Shown in pieces: positions 34,006 through 43,161 of a stretch of DNA of 55,545 nt. The stretch lies in the NCBI GenBank assembly GCA_012517325.1, contig JAAYVF010000026.1, forward strand, positions 1-55,545, in the 5' to 3' direction. The notes under the pieces are model-generated. The model was not told where the DNA came from. It saw only the letters and a list, made by a program, of their open reading frames with translations, and searched no databases. Made by a program: the position numbers and the translations under genes. The stretch comes from Myxococcales bacterium. Its GTDB lineage: Bacteria; Lernaellota; Lernaellaia; Lernaellales; Lernaellaceae. Each line of letters opens with the position of its first letter. Position 1 is the first letter of the stretch.

Positions 34006-35011
34006 TCGCATCCGCCTGGCCCACGGCTTCGGCGGCAAATTGACCCAGGATCTGCTCGACGAAGTGATCATTCCCGCGTTGTCCGGCCACAACGGTCACG
34101 CGGTGACCCTCGACGCGGCGGTGTTGCCCGATTTGCGGCCGCCGGTGGTCGTCTCCACCGACAGCTTCACCATCACGCCGCGCTTTTTCCCGGGCGGCGA
34201 CATCGGCAAGCTGGCCGTGGTCGGCACGATCAACGACGTCGCCATGATGGGCGCGGCGCCGCGTTACCTGTCGCTCGGGCTGATCATCGAGGAAGGCTTC
34301 GCGCTCGAGGAACTGACGCGCATCATGCGGTCGATCGGCGAGGTCTGCCGCGCCACCGGAGTCGAGGTCGTCACCGGCGACACCAAGGTCGTGGAAAAGG
34401 GCACGGTGGACGGGCTGTTCATCAACACCACGGGTCTGGGCACCCGCGTGTTCGGACCGGTGGGGCCGTCCCTCATCCGCGCCGGCGATCTGCTGCTGGT
34501 GACCGGCACCGTCGGCGATCACGGCGCGGCGATCCTCAACGCCCGCGAAAAGCTCGGCTTCGCGCGCGAACTGGCCAGCGACTGCGCGCCGCTGCACGAA
34601 CTGGTCGCGCAAGCCGCCGCCGTCGCCGGGCCGCATCTGCACGCCCTGCGCGATCCCACGCGCGGCGGGCTGGCCGCCACGCTGAACGAATTTGCCCAGG
34701 ACACCGGCCTGCAGATCGTGCTCGAGGAAACGCAAATTCCGATCGCGCCCGGCGTCGCCGCGTTCATCGAGGTGCTCGGCCTCGATCCGCTGCCCCTGGC
34801 GAACGAGGGCAAAGCGTTGCTGTTCGTCGCGCCCGAAGCGGCCGACGCGGTGTTGGAAACGATCCGCCGGCATCCGCACGGCGCCAATGCGGTCCGCATC
34901 GGCCGGGTCGAACCGGGCGGCAAGCGCGGCCGCGTGGTCATGGAAACCGCCATCGGTACGCGCCGGGTCGTCGAAATGCCGATTGAAGCCGGCCTGCCGC
35001 GGATCTGCTGA
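33998..35011 (+). CDS. hypE: Carbamoyl dehydratase HypE
   Basis: A 337-residue PurM-like ATP-dependent enzyme that makes thiocyanate on its C-terminal cysteine from the carbamoyl group delivered by HypF. The sequence starts MSDRIRLAHGFGGKL and ends in PRIC, with the essential Cys as last residue (C337). Other landmarks are VVSTDSFTITPRFFPGGDIGKLAV and GTVGDHGAAI. The frame is open further upstream, but CGGAGG lies just before the ATG at 33998, which also gives the family N-terminus. Start and stop overlap hypD and hypA respectively. Confidence 0.95.
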   Translation: MSDRIRLAHGFGGKLTQDLLDEVIIPALSGHNGHAVTLDAAVLPDLRPPVVVSTDSFTITPRFFPGGDIGKLAVVGTINDVAMMGAAPRYLSLGLIIEEGFALEELTRIMRSIGEVCRATGVEVVTGDTKVVEKGTVDGLFINTTGLGTRVFGPVGPSLIRAGDLLLVTGTVGDHGAAILNAREKLGFARELASDCAPLHELVAQAAAVAGPHLHALRDPTRGGLAATLNEFAQDTGLQIVLEETQIPIAPGVAAFIEVLGLDPLPLANEGKALLFVAPEAADAVLETIRRHPHGANAVRIGRVEPGGKRGRVVMETAIGTRRVVEMPIEAGLPRIC

Positions 35012-35355
35012 TGCACGAGGGCGCGATCACCCGCTCGATCCTGGATGCCGCAATCGCGGCCCTGGCCGAGAACGAGGTCCGCGGAACGGCCCGCGAGGTG
35101 CGCGTCACCGTGGGCGTCTGCCAGGGCCTGGTGCCGGACGCGATGCAAATGTTTTTCGACGCCTTCAAGGCGGAAACGCCGCTGGCCGAGGCGGAACTGG
35201 TCGTCGAATTGCAACGGATGGTCGCGCATTGTCCGAGCTGTCGGCAGGACTTCGAACGCGACGAACCGATTCTGATCTGCGAGGTTTGCGGCTCGCCGAT
35301 GAATCTGATCAAGGGCAAGGAATTGTTAATTACCGCAATCGAGGTGGAAGAATGA
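35011..35355 (+). CDS. hypA: Hydrogenase nickel insertion protein HypA
   Basis: A 114-residue nickel metallochaperone. The N-terminal MHE supplies the nickel ligand H2; the zinc site is C74-x-x-C77 and C90-x-x-C93 (HCPSC, ICEVC). HypA hands nickel to the HoxH precursor together with HypB. Its ATG shares a base with the hypE stop, and it overlaps hypB by 4 bp. Confidence 0.94.
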   Translation: MHEGAITRSILDAAIAALAENEVRGTAREVRVTVGVCQGLVPDAMQMFFDAFKAETPLAEAELVVELQRMVAHCPSCRQDFERDEPILICEVCGSPMNLIKGKELLITAIEVEE

Positions 35356-36017
35356 CTACGCTTGTTGTCGATAAGGATCCGCGCCGCGACGATCAGAAGC
35401 TGGCGGCGGATATTCGCGCCGATCTCCAGCGCCGGGGCATCCTGGCGATCAACCTCATCAGTTCGCCCGGCTCGGGAAAAACGACGCTGCTCGAAAAAGC
35501 GTTGCCGTTGCTCGCCGCCGATCTGCGTTTGGGGGTTATCGAGGCCGACGCGGCGACGCGCAACGACGCCGATCGCCTGGAAAAGCTGAACATTCTCGTC
35601 GAGCCGATCTGTACCGGCATCACCAGTTGCCACATCGCGACGCCGTCGGCGAAGAACGCGCTGGCCAACCTGCCGCTCGACCGGCTCGACCTGGTGGTGA
35701 TCGAAAACGTCGGCAACCTGGTCTGTCCGGCTGAGGAGGATCTCGGCGAGGATTACAAGATCGCCGTGCTTTCGATCGCCGAGGGCGAGGACAAGCCGCT
35801 CAAGTACCCGTTGCTGTTTCAGGAGGCGACGCTGGCCCTGATCAACAAAATCGACGCCGCGGCGGCGTTGGGCGCCGACGTCGATCTGATGGAGAAAAAC
35901 ATCCGCGCGGTCAATCCGCGCCTGGAAGTGTTGCGCGTTTCGGCCCGCACCGGCGAGGGCGTCGGGCGGTTCGTCGCTTGGGTCAAGGCGCGACTGGCCG
36001 CCAAACGCCGCGGATAA
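35352..36017 (+). CDS. hypB: Hydrogenase nickel incorporation GTPase HypB
   Basis: A 221-residue SIMIBI GTPase that drives nickel delivery. Walker A is SSPGSGKTT (37-45); the metal-binding pair is C93-H94 in the TSCH segment; VVIENVGNLVCP and INKIDAAAALG are further family motifs. There is no His-rich nickel-storage stretch and no N-terminal CxxCGC motif. The frame is open far upstream, but the ATG at 35352 overlaps the hypA stop (ATGA) and fits the family start. It is the last gene of the hox-hyp operon. Confidence 0.93.
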   Translation: MTTLVVDKDPRRDDQKLAADIRADLQRRGILAINLISSPGSGKTTLLEKALPLLAADLRLGVIEADAATRNDADRLEKLNILVEPICTGITSCHIATPSAKNALANLPLDRLDLVVIENVGNLVCPAEEDLGEDYKIAVLSIAEGEDKPLKYPLLFQEATLALINKIDAAAALGADVDLMEKNIRAVNPRLEVLRVSARTGEGVGRFVAWVKARLAAKRRG

Positions 36018-36044
36018 AATCCGGACATTCCTGGCGATTCGACG

Positions 36045-36073
36045 ATGACAGCGGGCGGACAACCCATTATAGT
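36045..36073 (+). promoter_or_regulatory. Putative promoter after the hyp genes
   Basis: ATGACA (36045-36050), a 17-bp spacer and TATAGT (36068-36073) lie about 27 bp before the start codon at 36100. It suggests that the genes after hypB form a separate transcript. Confidence 0.45.
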
Positions 36074-36099
36074 AGGCGAAATTGCGAGGGCTTCGAACG

Positions 36100-36366
36100 A
36101 TGCCGCGTTGCGTCCGCTGTCAGCGTGAAGTCAACGAAACGATCCATCAGGGCGACCATTACCGCCTCGACGGCTTCCGCCTTCATACCGGCAAGGTCAA
36201 GCGCATTCAGTCCCAGAGCGGCGACGGCGAACACCAGAACTACTTGCAGCTTTCCGATCCGTGCGAAATCTTCCTGTGCGTCGATTGCTTTCACCAACCG
36301 GGCATGAGCGATGTTTGGCTGCGCCATTTCCCCAGTTGCGAAGAACTCAAAGTGTTCCATCGCTGA
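36100..36366 (+). CDS. Small protein with two CxxC pairs, unknown function
   Basis: An 88-residue cytoplasmic protein. CVRC at residues 4-7 and CVDC near residue 65 could bind one zinc ion across the chain; His residues lie between and after them. The middle part (RIQSQSGDGEHQNYLQLSDP) is polar and resembles a short beta-rich domain. No family is recognised. The ATG at 36100 has GAGG upstream; a TTG at 36082 would add six residues. Its end overlaps the preferred start of the endonuclease-like gene. Confidence 0.6.
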   Translation: MPRCVRCQREVNETIHQGDHYRLDGFRLHTGKVKRIQSQSGDGEHQNYLQLSDPCEIFLCVDCFHQPGMSDVWLRHFPSCEELKVFHR

Positions 36367-37027
36367 GGCGCGCCGGGCGCTGCGCGGCTTGTACCGCCGA
36401 GCGTTCGCGCATTTCGGCCCGCTGCACTGGTGGCCCGGCGAGACGCCCTTCGAGATTTGCGTCGGCGCCATCCTGACCCAGAACACCGCCTGGACCAACG
36501 TCGAAAAAGCCATCGCCGTGCTGCGGCGCAAGAACCTGCTGACGGTCGAGGCGATGCGGCGGGCGCGGCTGGATCATCTGGCGCGGGCGATCCGCTCGTC
36601 GGGCTATTACAACCAGAAGGCGCGAAAGCTCAAAACCTTCTGCGACCACGTCGCCAAGGCGCACGACGGCCGCCTGGAAAAGCTGCTGGCTCTGCCGCCG
36701 GCGCGGTTGCGCGCGGAATTGCTCGCCCTCAACGGCATCGGCCCCGAAACCGCCGATTCGATCGTGCTTTACGCCGCCGGCCAGCCGATCTTCGTCATCG
36801 ACGCCTACACGCGGCGGATTCTGGCGCGGATGGGACTGACGCCGGAGGAGATCGACTACGCCGAGCTGCAAGACCTCTTTCACCGCTGCTTTCCGCCCGA
36901 CGCGCCGTTTTACAATGAATTCCACGCCCAGATCGTCTACCTCGGCAAGGAGTTCTGCCGCCGGCGCGAGCCGCGCTGCGGCGATTGCCCGGCCGCCCTC
37001 CGTCGCGCCGCCGGCGCGATTGATTGA
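36311..37027 (+). CDS. Endonuclease III-like HhH-GPD DNA repair protein
   Basis: Up to 238 residues. The core GETPFEICVGAILTQNTAWTNVEKAI and the helix-hairpin-helix LNGIGPETADSI followed by FVIDAYTRRIL (the GPD Asp) mark the endonuclease III/MutY superfamily. The lysine that makes endonuclease III a lyase is replaced (GPETAD in place of G-x-K-T-A-N), which suggests a monofunctional glycosylase. The C-terminal cluster loop has only three cysteines (C-x6-C-x2-C, in FCRRREPRCGDC); the usual fourth is absent. The ATG at 36311 overlaps the previous gene by 56 bp; a TTG at 36389 would avoid this and fits the family start, so the N-terminus is uncertain. Confidence 0.8.
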   Translation: MFGCAISPVAKNSKCSIAEARRALRGLYRRAFAHFGPLHWWPGETPFEICVGAILTQNTAWTNVEKAIAVLRRKNLLTVEAMRRARLDHLARAIRSSGYYNQKARKLKTFCDHVAKAHDGRLEKLLALPPARLRAELLALNGIGPETADSIVLYAAGQPIFVIDAYTRRILARMGLTPEEIDYAELQDLFHRCFPPDAPFYNEFHAQIVYLGKEFCRRREPRCGDCPAALRRAAGAID

Positions 37028-37084
37028 CGAAACCCTCGCGGGCCGCTAAGGTTTTCATCCGCCGTCTTGCTTGAGGTTCAACCG

Positions 37085-38539
37085 ATGAAACTGGTGCTGG
37101 TGCATCCACCCGAGCCGATGAAGTCGATCGCGACCGAGGTCGTCCAGCACCCGATCAACCTCGCGCAGTTGGCGGCCTTCGTGCGCGAGCGCCTGGGCGT
37201 GGAAACGGCCATCTGGGATTACGGGGTCGAGCCGTATTCGCCGGTGGGCTTGCGCGACCGGTTGCGGCGGTTCGCGCCCGACGCGGTGGGGTTTTCGGTG
37301 ATGACGCCGCTGGCCAAGACGGCGGCGCGCCAGGCGGCGATCGTCAAGGAGACGAACCCGGACATCCTGACGATCGTCGGCGGCCCGCACGTTGCGGCGA
37401 TCCCCGAACGGACGCTCGCCGAGTTCCCGTCCTTCGACCTGGGGGTGATCGGCGAGGGCGAGCAGACGCTGGCCGAGATTTGCGCACGGCGACAACGCGG
37501 CGAACGCTTTCCCGAGCGCGTTCCCGGCACGGTCTATCGCGACGGCGGCGCTTTGCGGATCGCGGCGGAACGGCCGCTGATCGCCAATCTGGACGATCTG
37601 CCGTACCCGGCGCGCGACCTGCTCGATTTTTCCCGCTACCAGGGCAGTTCCAGCCCGGGTCTGTCCAGCCGCCTGCGCAACATCACCGAGTTGTTCACCA
37701 GCCGCGGTTGTCCGGTGCATTGCTTCTTTTGCGGCAGCCACGTCACGCACCGCACCAAGGTGCGGTTCCGCAGCGCCCGCCACGTGCTCGGCGAGGTGCG
37801 CGAATGCGTTGAAAAATACGGCATCGACCATTTCACGGTGGACGACGACACGTTCACCTTCGGCCGCGAACGGCTGATCGAAATCTGCCGCGGCCTGCGC
37901 GAACTGGGCGTTTCGTGGGATTGCGACAGCCGGGTCAGCAACGTCGACGAGGAATTGCTGCGCCTGATGGCGCAAAGCGGTTGCGTCAAAATCGCTTTCG
38001 GGGTAGAGAGCGGCAGCCCCCGCATGCTCGAGGCGATCCGCAAGAAGATCACCATCCAGCAGGTGGAGCAGGCGTTCGCGGCCGCCCGGCGCGCCGGAAT
38101 CCTGACCAGCGCGTTCATCATGATCGGAACGCACCCGACCGAAACGCCGGCCGAGGTCGAGGCGACGTTCCGCCTGATGCTGCGTATCCGGCCGGACTTC
38201 GTCATGGTGTACATCGCGGTGCCTTACCCCGGCACTTCCCTTTACGAGATGATGCAGCGCGAGGGGCTGATCGCGCGCGAGGACTGGGACGAGTTCGACA
38301 TCGTGCGCGGCGAGCCGGTCTGGCGGACGCATCATTTTTCGCCGGCCGACCTCGTGCGCCTGCAGCGGTCCATGTACCGCCGGATTTATCTCCGCCCCGG
38401 ATTCATCTGGCGCAAGCTGGCGCTGTTGCGCGGCCCGGACGATCTGCGCTATTTCATCGACGCCTTCGGCAAGTTCATCAAGTACATTTTCGGCAAGCGG
38501 CGTGAACTGCCGGCGCCCCGGGACGGCGATTCGACCTGA
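37085..38539 (+). CDS. B12-binding-domain-type radical SAM protein
   Basis: A 484-residue protein of the BchE/MiaB-like radical SAM class. Residues 1-135 have a cobalamin-binding Rossmann fold (KLVLVHPPEP, ILTIVGGPHVAAIPE, DLGVIGEGEQTL), without the His of the classical base-off D-x-H-x-x-G motif. The radical SAM cluster ligands are C209-x3-C213-x2-C216 in SRGCPVHCFFCGS. The C-terminal region (VMVYIAVPYPGTSLYEMM) completes the family layout. Such proteins perform methylation or ring and chain modification of lipids, hopanoids and natural products; the substrate is unknown. The start is the ATG at 37085 with TTGAGG upstream rather than the TTG at 37067. Confidence 0.85.
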   Translation: MKLVLVHPPEPMKSIATEVVQHPINLAQLAAFVRERLGVETAIWDYGVEPYSPVGLRDRLRRFAPDAVGFSVMTPLAKTAARQAAIVKETNPDILTIVGGPHVAAIPERTLAEFPSFDLGVIGEGEQTLAEICARRQRGERFPERVPGTVYRDGGALRIAAERPLIANLDDLPYPARDLLDFSRYQGSSSPGLSSRLRNITELFTSRGCPVHCFFCGSHVTHRTKVRFRSARHVLGEVRECVEKYGIDHFTVDDDTFTFGRERLIEICRGLRELGVSWDCDSRVSNVDEELLRLMAQSGCVKIAFGVESGSPRMLEAIRKKITIQQVEQAFAAARRAGILTSAFIMIGTHPTETPAEVEATFRLMLRIRPDFVMVYIAVPYPGTSLYEMMQREGLIAREDWDEFDIVRGEPVWRTHHFSPADLVRLQRSMYRRIYLRPGFIWRKLALLRGPDDLRYFIDAFGKFIKYIFGKRRELPAPRDGDST

Positions 38540-38546
38540 GCGGGAG

Positions 38547-38813
38547 TCAGCAGCCGCAGCCGGAGTCGCCGATCACCGAGGAGCGGCCGGCGTCGATGGT
38601 GGCGTCGTCGTCGGGCGAGCCGTCGTCGTCGGCGTCGTCGCCGGGCGAGGTGTCGTCGTCGGGGGAAGTGTCGTCATCGGGGGAATCGTCGTCGGGCGAG
38701 GCGTCGTCGTCGACGCTGTCGTTGTCCTGGGCGCGTAAGGGCGAATGCCAGACGCCGGCGAGCAGCAGAAGCAGCCCGATCGCCAATCCCAGCCACGGCC
38801 GACCCTTTTTCAT
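38547..38813 (-). CDS. Small exported Asp-rich protein ending in GCGC
   Basis: An 88-residue protein. MKKGRPWLGLAIGLLLLLAG and WHSPLRA form a signal peptide with a type I cleavage site after LRA. The mature part is nearly all Asp, Ser, Pro, Thr and Ala (repeats of S/T-P-D-D-D), then ATIDAGRSSVIGDSGCGC at the very C-terminus. The same end (S/G-C-G-C-stop) closes two larger exported proteins at 45905 and 46714. It has no folded domain, so it may be a linker-like display peptide or a reduced paralogue. GGGAGGA precedes the ATG. It runs convergent to the radical SAM gene. Confidence 0.7.
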   Translation of the reverse strand: MKKGRPWLGLAIGLLLLLAGVWHSPLRAQDNDSVDDDASPDDDSPDDDTSPDDDTSPGDDADDDGSPDDDATIDAGRSSVIGDSGCGC

Positions 38814-38947
38814 CGAATCCTCCCGGACGATTCGACTTCGATCTTACCGGAAGTTGGCGCGCTGTCAAATTTTCCCGCCTGGAACTTGTGGTGCTCCCGG
38901 GAAGAGTGATAAAAAGTAGGGCAAATACGAGGACGGATGGCCCGACG

Positions 38948-40597
38948 ATGACGAAAGAACCGGAATCCCTGGCGGCGGTGAAAAAGCGGAACAAGGAACT
39001 AGCCGATCAACTCGTGCGACTGGATCGCCGGTTGTTCGATCTGATGAGCCTGCTGCAAGCCAACAAGGCGTTCGACAACATTCTCGAGGCGCGCGAGCTT
39101 TACAACGTTTTTGCCAGCATCATCCATGAAAAGCTCGGCATCGAATCCTACGCGCTGTTCATCATGGATGAGACGGAATCGAATTTTCATCTCGTGCGCG
39201 GGTTCGGCCTGCCCGAGGAAATGCCGGTCGAATTTTCGTTTCCCCGCCAGGAAGGCCTGTTGTGGCAAGCCATCTTGCAGGGGAAACCGTTTTCCGTGGT
39301 GGATCGCGACGAGCTGCCACGGTTCCAGGTGCCGTTCGAAAAATTCAATCTGACCGTACTCAACAGCCGCCTGTTTTTGCCGCTGGTGCACAAAGCGCGG
39401 GTCGTCGGCGTCCTATCCATCGGCCCCAAAATGGACGGCTCGACCTTTTCCGAGGAAGACCTGGAATTCCTGTCGATCCTCGCCGCGCACGCCGCCGTCA
39501 GTTTCACCACCACGGCGCTTTACGAAAAAAACCAGAACGACAAGGCCAATCTCGACAAAACCGTCAAGAACCTCTCGATGCTCTACAACATCGGCCGGGC
39601 GATGATTCACATCAGCGATCTGAAAAATCTGCTGAAGTTCATTCTCGGCGAGGCCGTGAAAACCACCGAGGCGCAGAAGGGCTCGCTGATGCTGTACGAC
39701 GCCAACATCCAGCGCCTCGTGCTGCGCGTCGTCAAAGGCCTGCCCGATCCGCGCACCGAGGAAGCGATCAACAGCGGCGAAATCGAATGCGCCACCTTCG
39801 GCGTGGGCGAGGGCATCGCCGGCAAGGTTTTTCAGACGCTCAAGCCGATCATCGCCAATTCCACCACTGACGACGACCGCTACATGGCGCGCGAGGCGTC
39901 GAACGTCGATTCGATCCTCTGCATCCCGCTGATCGCCTCCGACGAACCGATCGGCGTCATCAACATCACCAACAAAAAGAACGGCAAGAAATTCACCCAC
40001 GAGGACGTCGATCTGCTCACGGCCCTGGGCAACCAGGCCGCCGTCGCCATCAACAACGCCACCCTCTACGAGATGGCCATCACCGACGAACTGACCAAGC
40101 TGTATATCCGCCGCTATTTCAACGTGCGCCTCGATACCGAGATGAAACGGGCCCGCCGCTACGGGCACAAGCTTGCCCTGGCGATCTGCGACCTCGACCA
40201 TTTCAAAAGCGTCAACGATACGTTCGGTCACCAGGTCGGCGACATCGTGCTGACGAAAGTGGCCGACATGGTCAAGATGCGCGTCCGCGAAATCGACACC
40301 CCGGCCCGCTTCGGCGGCGAGGAGTTCGCCATCATCCTGCCGGAAACCGATTACCGCGGCGCCGTGGCGATGGCCGAACGGCTCCGCGAATCCGTGGCGC
40401 AAATCGAGTTCCCCGAAATGGGCCGCAACGTCACCATCAGCATCGGCCTGTCTTCCTACCCGGATCACGCCGACGACAAGCAGGGATTGATCCGCACCGC
40501 CGACACGGCGCTCTACGAGGCCAAACGCCAGGGGCGCAACCGCGTCTGTGTCTACGCGGTGCCCAAGGCCGGCGAAAAAACCGAAACGAAGCAATAA
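38948..40597 (+). CDS. GAF-GAF diguanylate cyclase
   Basis: A 549-residue cytoplasmic protein that makes cyclic di-GMP. A short coiled-coil (residues 10-45) leads into two GAF domains (about 50-205 and 225-390). The GGDEF domain (about 390-545) is intact: TDELTKLYIRRYF, the active-site G456-G-E-E-F460, and the inhibitory I-site R447-x-x-D450 exactly five residues before it. It should therefore be active and product-inhibited, in contrast to the degenerate GGDEF protein at 24525. The ATG at 38948 is preferred over a GTG at 38888, which has no better ribosome binding site. GAF ligands are unknown. Confidence 0.9.
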   Translation: MTKEPESLAAVKKRNKELADQLVRLDRRLFDLMSLLQANKAFDNILEARELYNVFASIIHEKLGIESYALFIMDETESNFHLVRGFGLPEEMPVEFSFPRQEGLLWQAILQGKPFSVVDRDELPRFQVPFEKFNLTVLNSRLFLPLVHKARVVGVLSIGPKMDGSTFSEEDLEFLSILAAHAAVSFTTTALYEKNQNDKANLDKTVKNLSMLYNIGRAMIHISDLKNLLKFILGEAVKTTEAQKGSLMLYDANIQRLVLRVVKGLPDPRTEEAINSGEIECATFGVGEGIAGKVFQTLKPIIANSTTDDDRYMAREASNVDSILCIPLIASDEPIGVINITNKKNGKKFTHEDVDLLTALGNQAAVAINNATLYEMAITDELTKLYIRRYFNVRLDTEMKRARRYGHKLALAICDLDHFKSVNDTFGHQVGDIVLTKVADMVKMRVREIDTPARFGGEEFAIILPETDYRGAVAMAERLRESVAQIEFPEMGRNVTISIGLSSYPDHADDKQGLIRTADTALYEAKRQGRNRVCVYAVPKAGEKTETKQ

Positions 40598-40601
40598 AAC
40601 C

Positions 40602-41227
40602 CTAGCGGCGCGGATAGACCGGCAAGGGGCGGGGCCCGTCGGGCAGGATCGTCTCGGCGGTGATGGTCAGATCGTCCGGCGTTTTCCAGCGGCGATCCGG
40701 GCCGCTGCTGCCGAGTGTAAAGCCGTGTTCCCCCGTTTTCACATAGCGATATTTGCACCCCCACGGATCCTTGCGCGGGATGTGCGTGAAGGTTTCGGCG
40801 CGCGCGCTGTACCGGTAGGGGATCGACAGGGTGCGCCAGGCGCCGGCGTCCTCCACCGCGGGCATGAATACTTCCCATTCCACCGCGGGCAGTTCCTTGC
40901 CGCCGGCCTCGTAGACATGCAGGCTGCGCGCGACCGCTTCCATGACGTTGTGCGCGATGGCGAGACGGATCTGTTGTTGGTAGCCGGCCGCCGCGTCGGC
41001 CAGCAGGCCGACTGCCACCATCGCGACCGCGAGCGACGACGCCAGAGCGGATTTGATCAGTCGGCGGCGGGTGTCCCAACTCAGCGCCAGGGCGGTCAGA
41101 AACCACAGGCCGCCCAGCAGCAGAATCGGTTCCTCTTGGTAATCGGTGACGACCGCGACCCGCAGAATCCAGGCGGCCAGCAGGCCGAGTGACGCGACCA
41201 GAGCCCCGAGGCGGACGGCGCGCGGCA

Positions 41228-41228
<1 letters not shown>
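40602..41228 (-). CDS. Membrane protein with GspG-like C-terminal domain
   Basis: A 208-residue protein. Residues 1-90 contain three or so hydrophobic helices (LGALVASLGLLAAWILRVAV, PILLLGGLWFLTALALSW, SSLAVAMVAVGLLADAAAG). The C-terminal part, facing out, has DPWGCKYRYV followed by FTLGSSGPDRRW and TPDDLTI, which matches the calcium-binding end of the major pseudopilin GspG (D-P-W-G... Y ... G-S-x-G-x-D). No prepilin cleavage site (G-F-T-x-x-E) is seen, so it is not itself a pilin. Its start overlaps the SEC-C gene's stop by one base. Confidence 0.65.
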
Positions 41229-41473
<245 letters not shown>

Positions 41474-41536
41474 AAACAGGACTCCTTCCGGTTCGGTGAC
41501 GACGCCGGCGTGGCGCGCGGCGAATCCAACCGGGCA

Positions 41537-42835
41537 CTAATATTTAGCGAATTTTCCTTTTTTGTCGAGATGCCCGCGCAGATAGTCGATCAGCACGCCG
41601 AGGTAATCGGCCAGCGGCGGGCACTGGATGCCGGAATCCTTCAACAATTCGCGGGTGTGGCGGCAGTCGAAGATCGCGTGGTGTTCGAGATAGGTCAGCA
41701 CTTCCTCGGGCACAGCCAGCAGCGGGCCCAGTTTCGGCATCTTCAGCGCGACCTTGATCATCCCCATGGGCAAATGGCCGAGGGTTTTGCCGAGGCCGAA
41801 ATGTTGATAGGTCAGGTCGATGAATTCGCGTACCAGCAGCGGGTCCGGGTCGCAGATCTGAAAGGTCCGGCCGATCGCTTCGGGCCGGCCGGCGATGTGC
41901 ACCACGGCTTGGACGAGGTAATCGACCGGCACCAGATGAAAATACGCGTCGCCTTTGCCCAGGCTCGGCAGGCGCATTTTCTTGAAGGGCGCGAGCAGGT
42001 TTTGCGCCTCGGCATCCGCCAGGGTGGACAACAGGAAATACGGGCCGTCGTATTTGTCCGCCTCGCCGGTGCGGCTGTCGCCGATGACGATGGACGGCCG
42101 GATGATCACCGTCGGGATTTGTTCCCGCCGTTGCCGGACCAGCGATTCGGCCTCGAATTTGGTCGATTCGTAATGGTTTTTAAAACCCTGGCCGTAATCG
42201 AGTTCGTCCTCGAGCACCAGGCCGGTCCGCAGGCCCGACACGTAGCAGGTGGAAAAATAGACCAGCTTTTGCAGCCGCTTCATTTCCTGGCACAAATCCA
42301 ACACGCGGCGCGTGCCTTCCACGTTGACGTTCCAGGCGATTTTTTCGGCGATCGCCAGATCGTAGGCCGCGCCCAGATGCCAGACCTCGTCGACTTCCGC
42401 CAGCAATCGCCGATAAACCGCGTCTTCCAGACCGAACTGATCGACGGTCAGGTCGCCGACCAGGAACTCGAACAAATCCGCAGCCGGCAATTGCAACTCG
42501 GCTTGAATGGCCGCCGCCGTCGTCCGGGCGTTTTCGAGAAATTGCTCTTGCACCAACAGGCGAAATCGGATGTTCTGCTCGGTGGTAAGGATTTGCTTTA
42601 CCTGATTGCGGCCCAGGAAACCGGGGAACCCGGTGAAAAACAGCGTTTTAATCGGCGGCTTGGCAGTGGGCTTCGACTGCGCGGACTTCTTGGCGCCGGT
42701 CGCCGGTTTTTTCGGTGCCGTGCCGGTTTTTTCTTTTCCGCGCGCGGCAACGGCTTTGGTCTGCCCCGCGGTTTTTTTCGCCGGTTTGAGCGGAGTTTTC
42801 GCGGCCTGTTTTTTCTTGCTGGTTTTTTCGGCCAT
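41537..42835 (-). CDS. Extended SDR, fatty acyl-CoA/thioester reductase-like, with Lys/Ala-rich tail
   Basis: A 432-residue protein. Residues 1-62 are a low-complexity Lys/Ala/Pro/Thr tail with no signal or membrane segment. From residue 63 a Rossmann fold begins (LFFTGFPGFLGRNQV, G-x-x-G-x-x-G type). WHLGAAYDLAI, VYFSTCYVSG and the catalytic Y-x-x-x-K in HYESTKFEAE are extended-SDR signatures; the length and the C-terminal helices resemble 'male-sterility' thioester or acyl reductases. The substrate is unknown. The basic tail resembles histone H1-like tails of some bacteria and could bind nucleic acid, membranes or an acidic partner. The gene is divergent from the AIM24 cluster. Confidence 0.75.
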   Translation of the reverse strand: MAEKTSKKKQAAKTPLKPAKKTAGQTKAVAARGKEKTGTAPKKPATGAKKSAQSKPTAKPPIKTLFFTGFPGFLGRNQVKQILTTEQNIRFRLLVQEQFLENARTTAAAIQAELQLPAADLFEFLVGDLTVDQFGLEDAVYRRLLAEVDEVWHLGAAYDLAIAEKIAWNVNVEGTRRVLDLCQEMKRLQKLVYFSTCYVSGLRTGLVLEDELDYGQGFKNHYESTKFEAESLVRQRREQIPTVIIRPSIVIGDSRTGEADKYDGPYFLLSTLADAEAQNLLAPFKKMRLPSLGKGDAYFHLVPVDYLVQAVVHIAGRPEAIGRTFQICDPDPLLVREFIDLTYQHFGLGKTLGHLPMGMIKVALKMPKLGPLLAVPEEVLTYLEHHAIFDCRHTRELLKDSGIQCPPLADYLGVLIDYLRGHLDKKGKFAKY

Positions 42836-43161
42836 GATCGATTCCCTACACGTTCTAAGGCTAGGTTAAATCAGGCAAAAACATCCTTCAGCCAAGCGCC
42901 TGTAACCTAACGCGTCCAACCGTCGGATGTCAACGGCCGCCGGCCTTGGGGGCCGGTGGGCGAGTTCAAGAAAAAATCTCAGGAATTCATTGATTTTTTT
43001 TCTTTTCAGTGGTTAGGTTGGACGTAATAACAGAGGTGATGGGTTTTCCGACAATTCAAACCGAAATTCGTCCGGTATTTTCACAACGGGGAGCGATTTC
43101 TTTCTAACCCGAGCGATTCGTTACAGGCGGATCGTTCCGCGAGAAGGAGGAGGTGAAGGCC
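42836..43161. other. Divergent intergenic region before the AIM24 genes
   Basis: No gene is supported. It contains a GC-rich hairpin (CCGCCGGCC / GGCCGGTGG, 42937-42959, loop of 5, no T-run) and an inverted repeat, CGTCCAACC near 42913 and GGTTGGACG near 43015. The region must carry promoters for the reductase gene (minus) and the AIM24 operon (plus), but I could not pick one with confidence. Confidence 0.4.
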
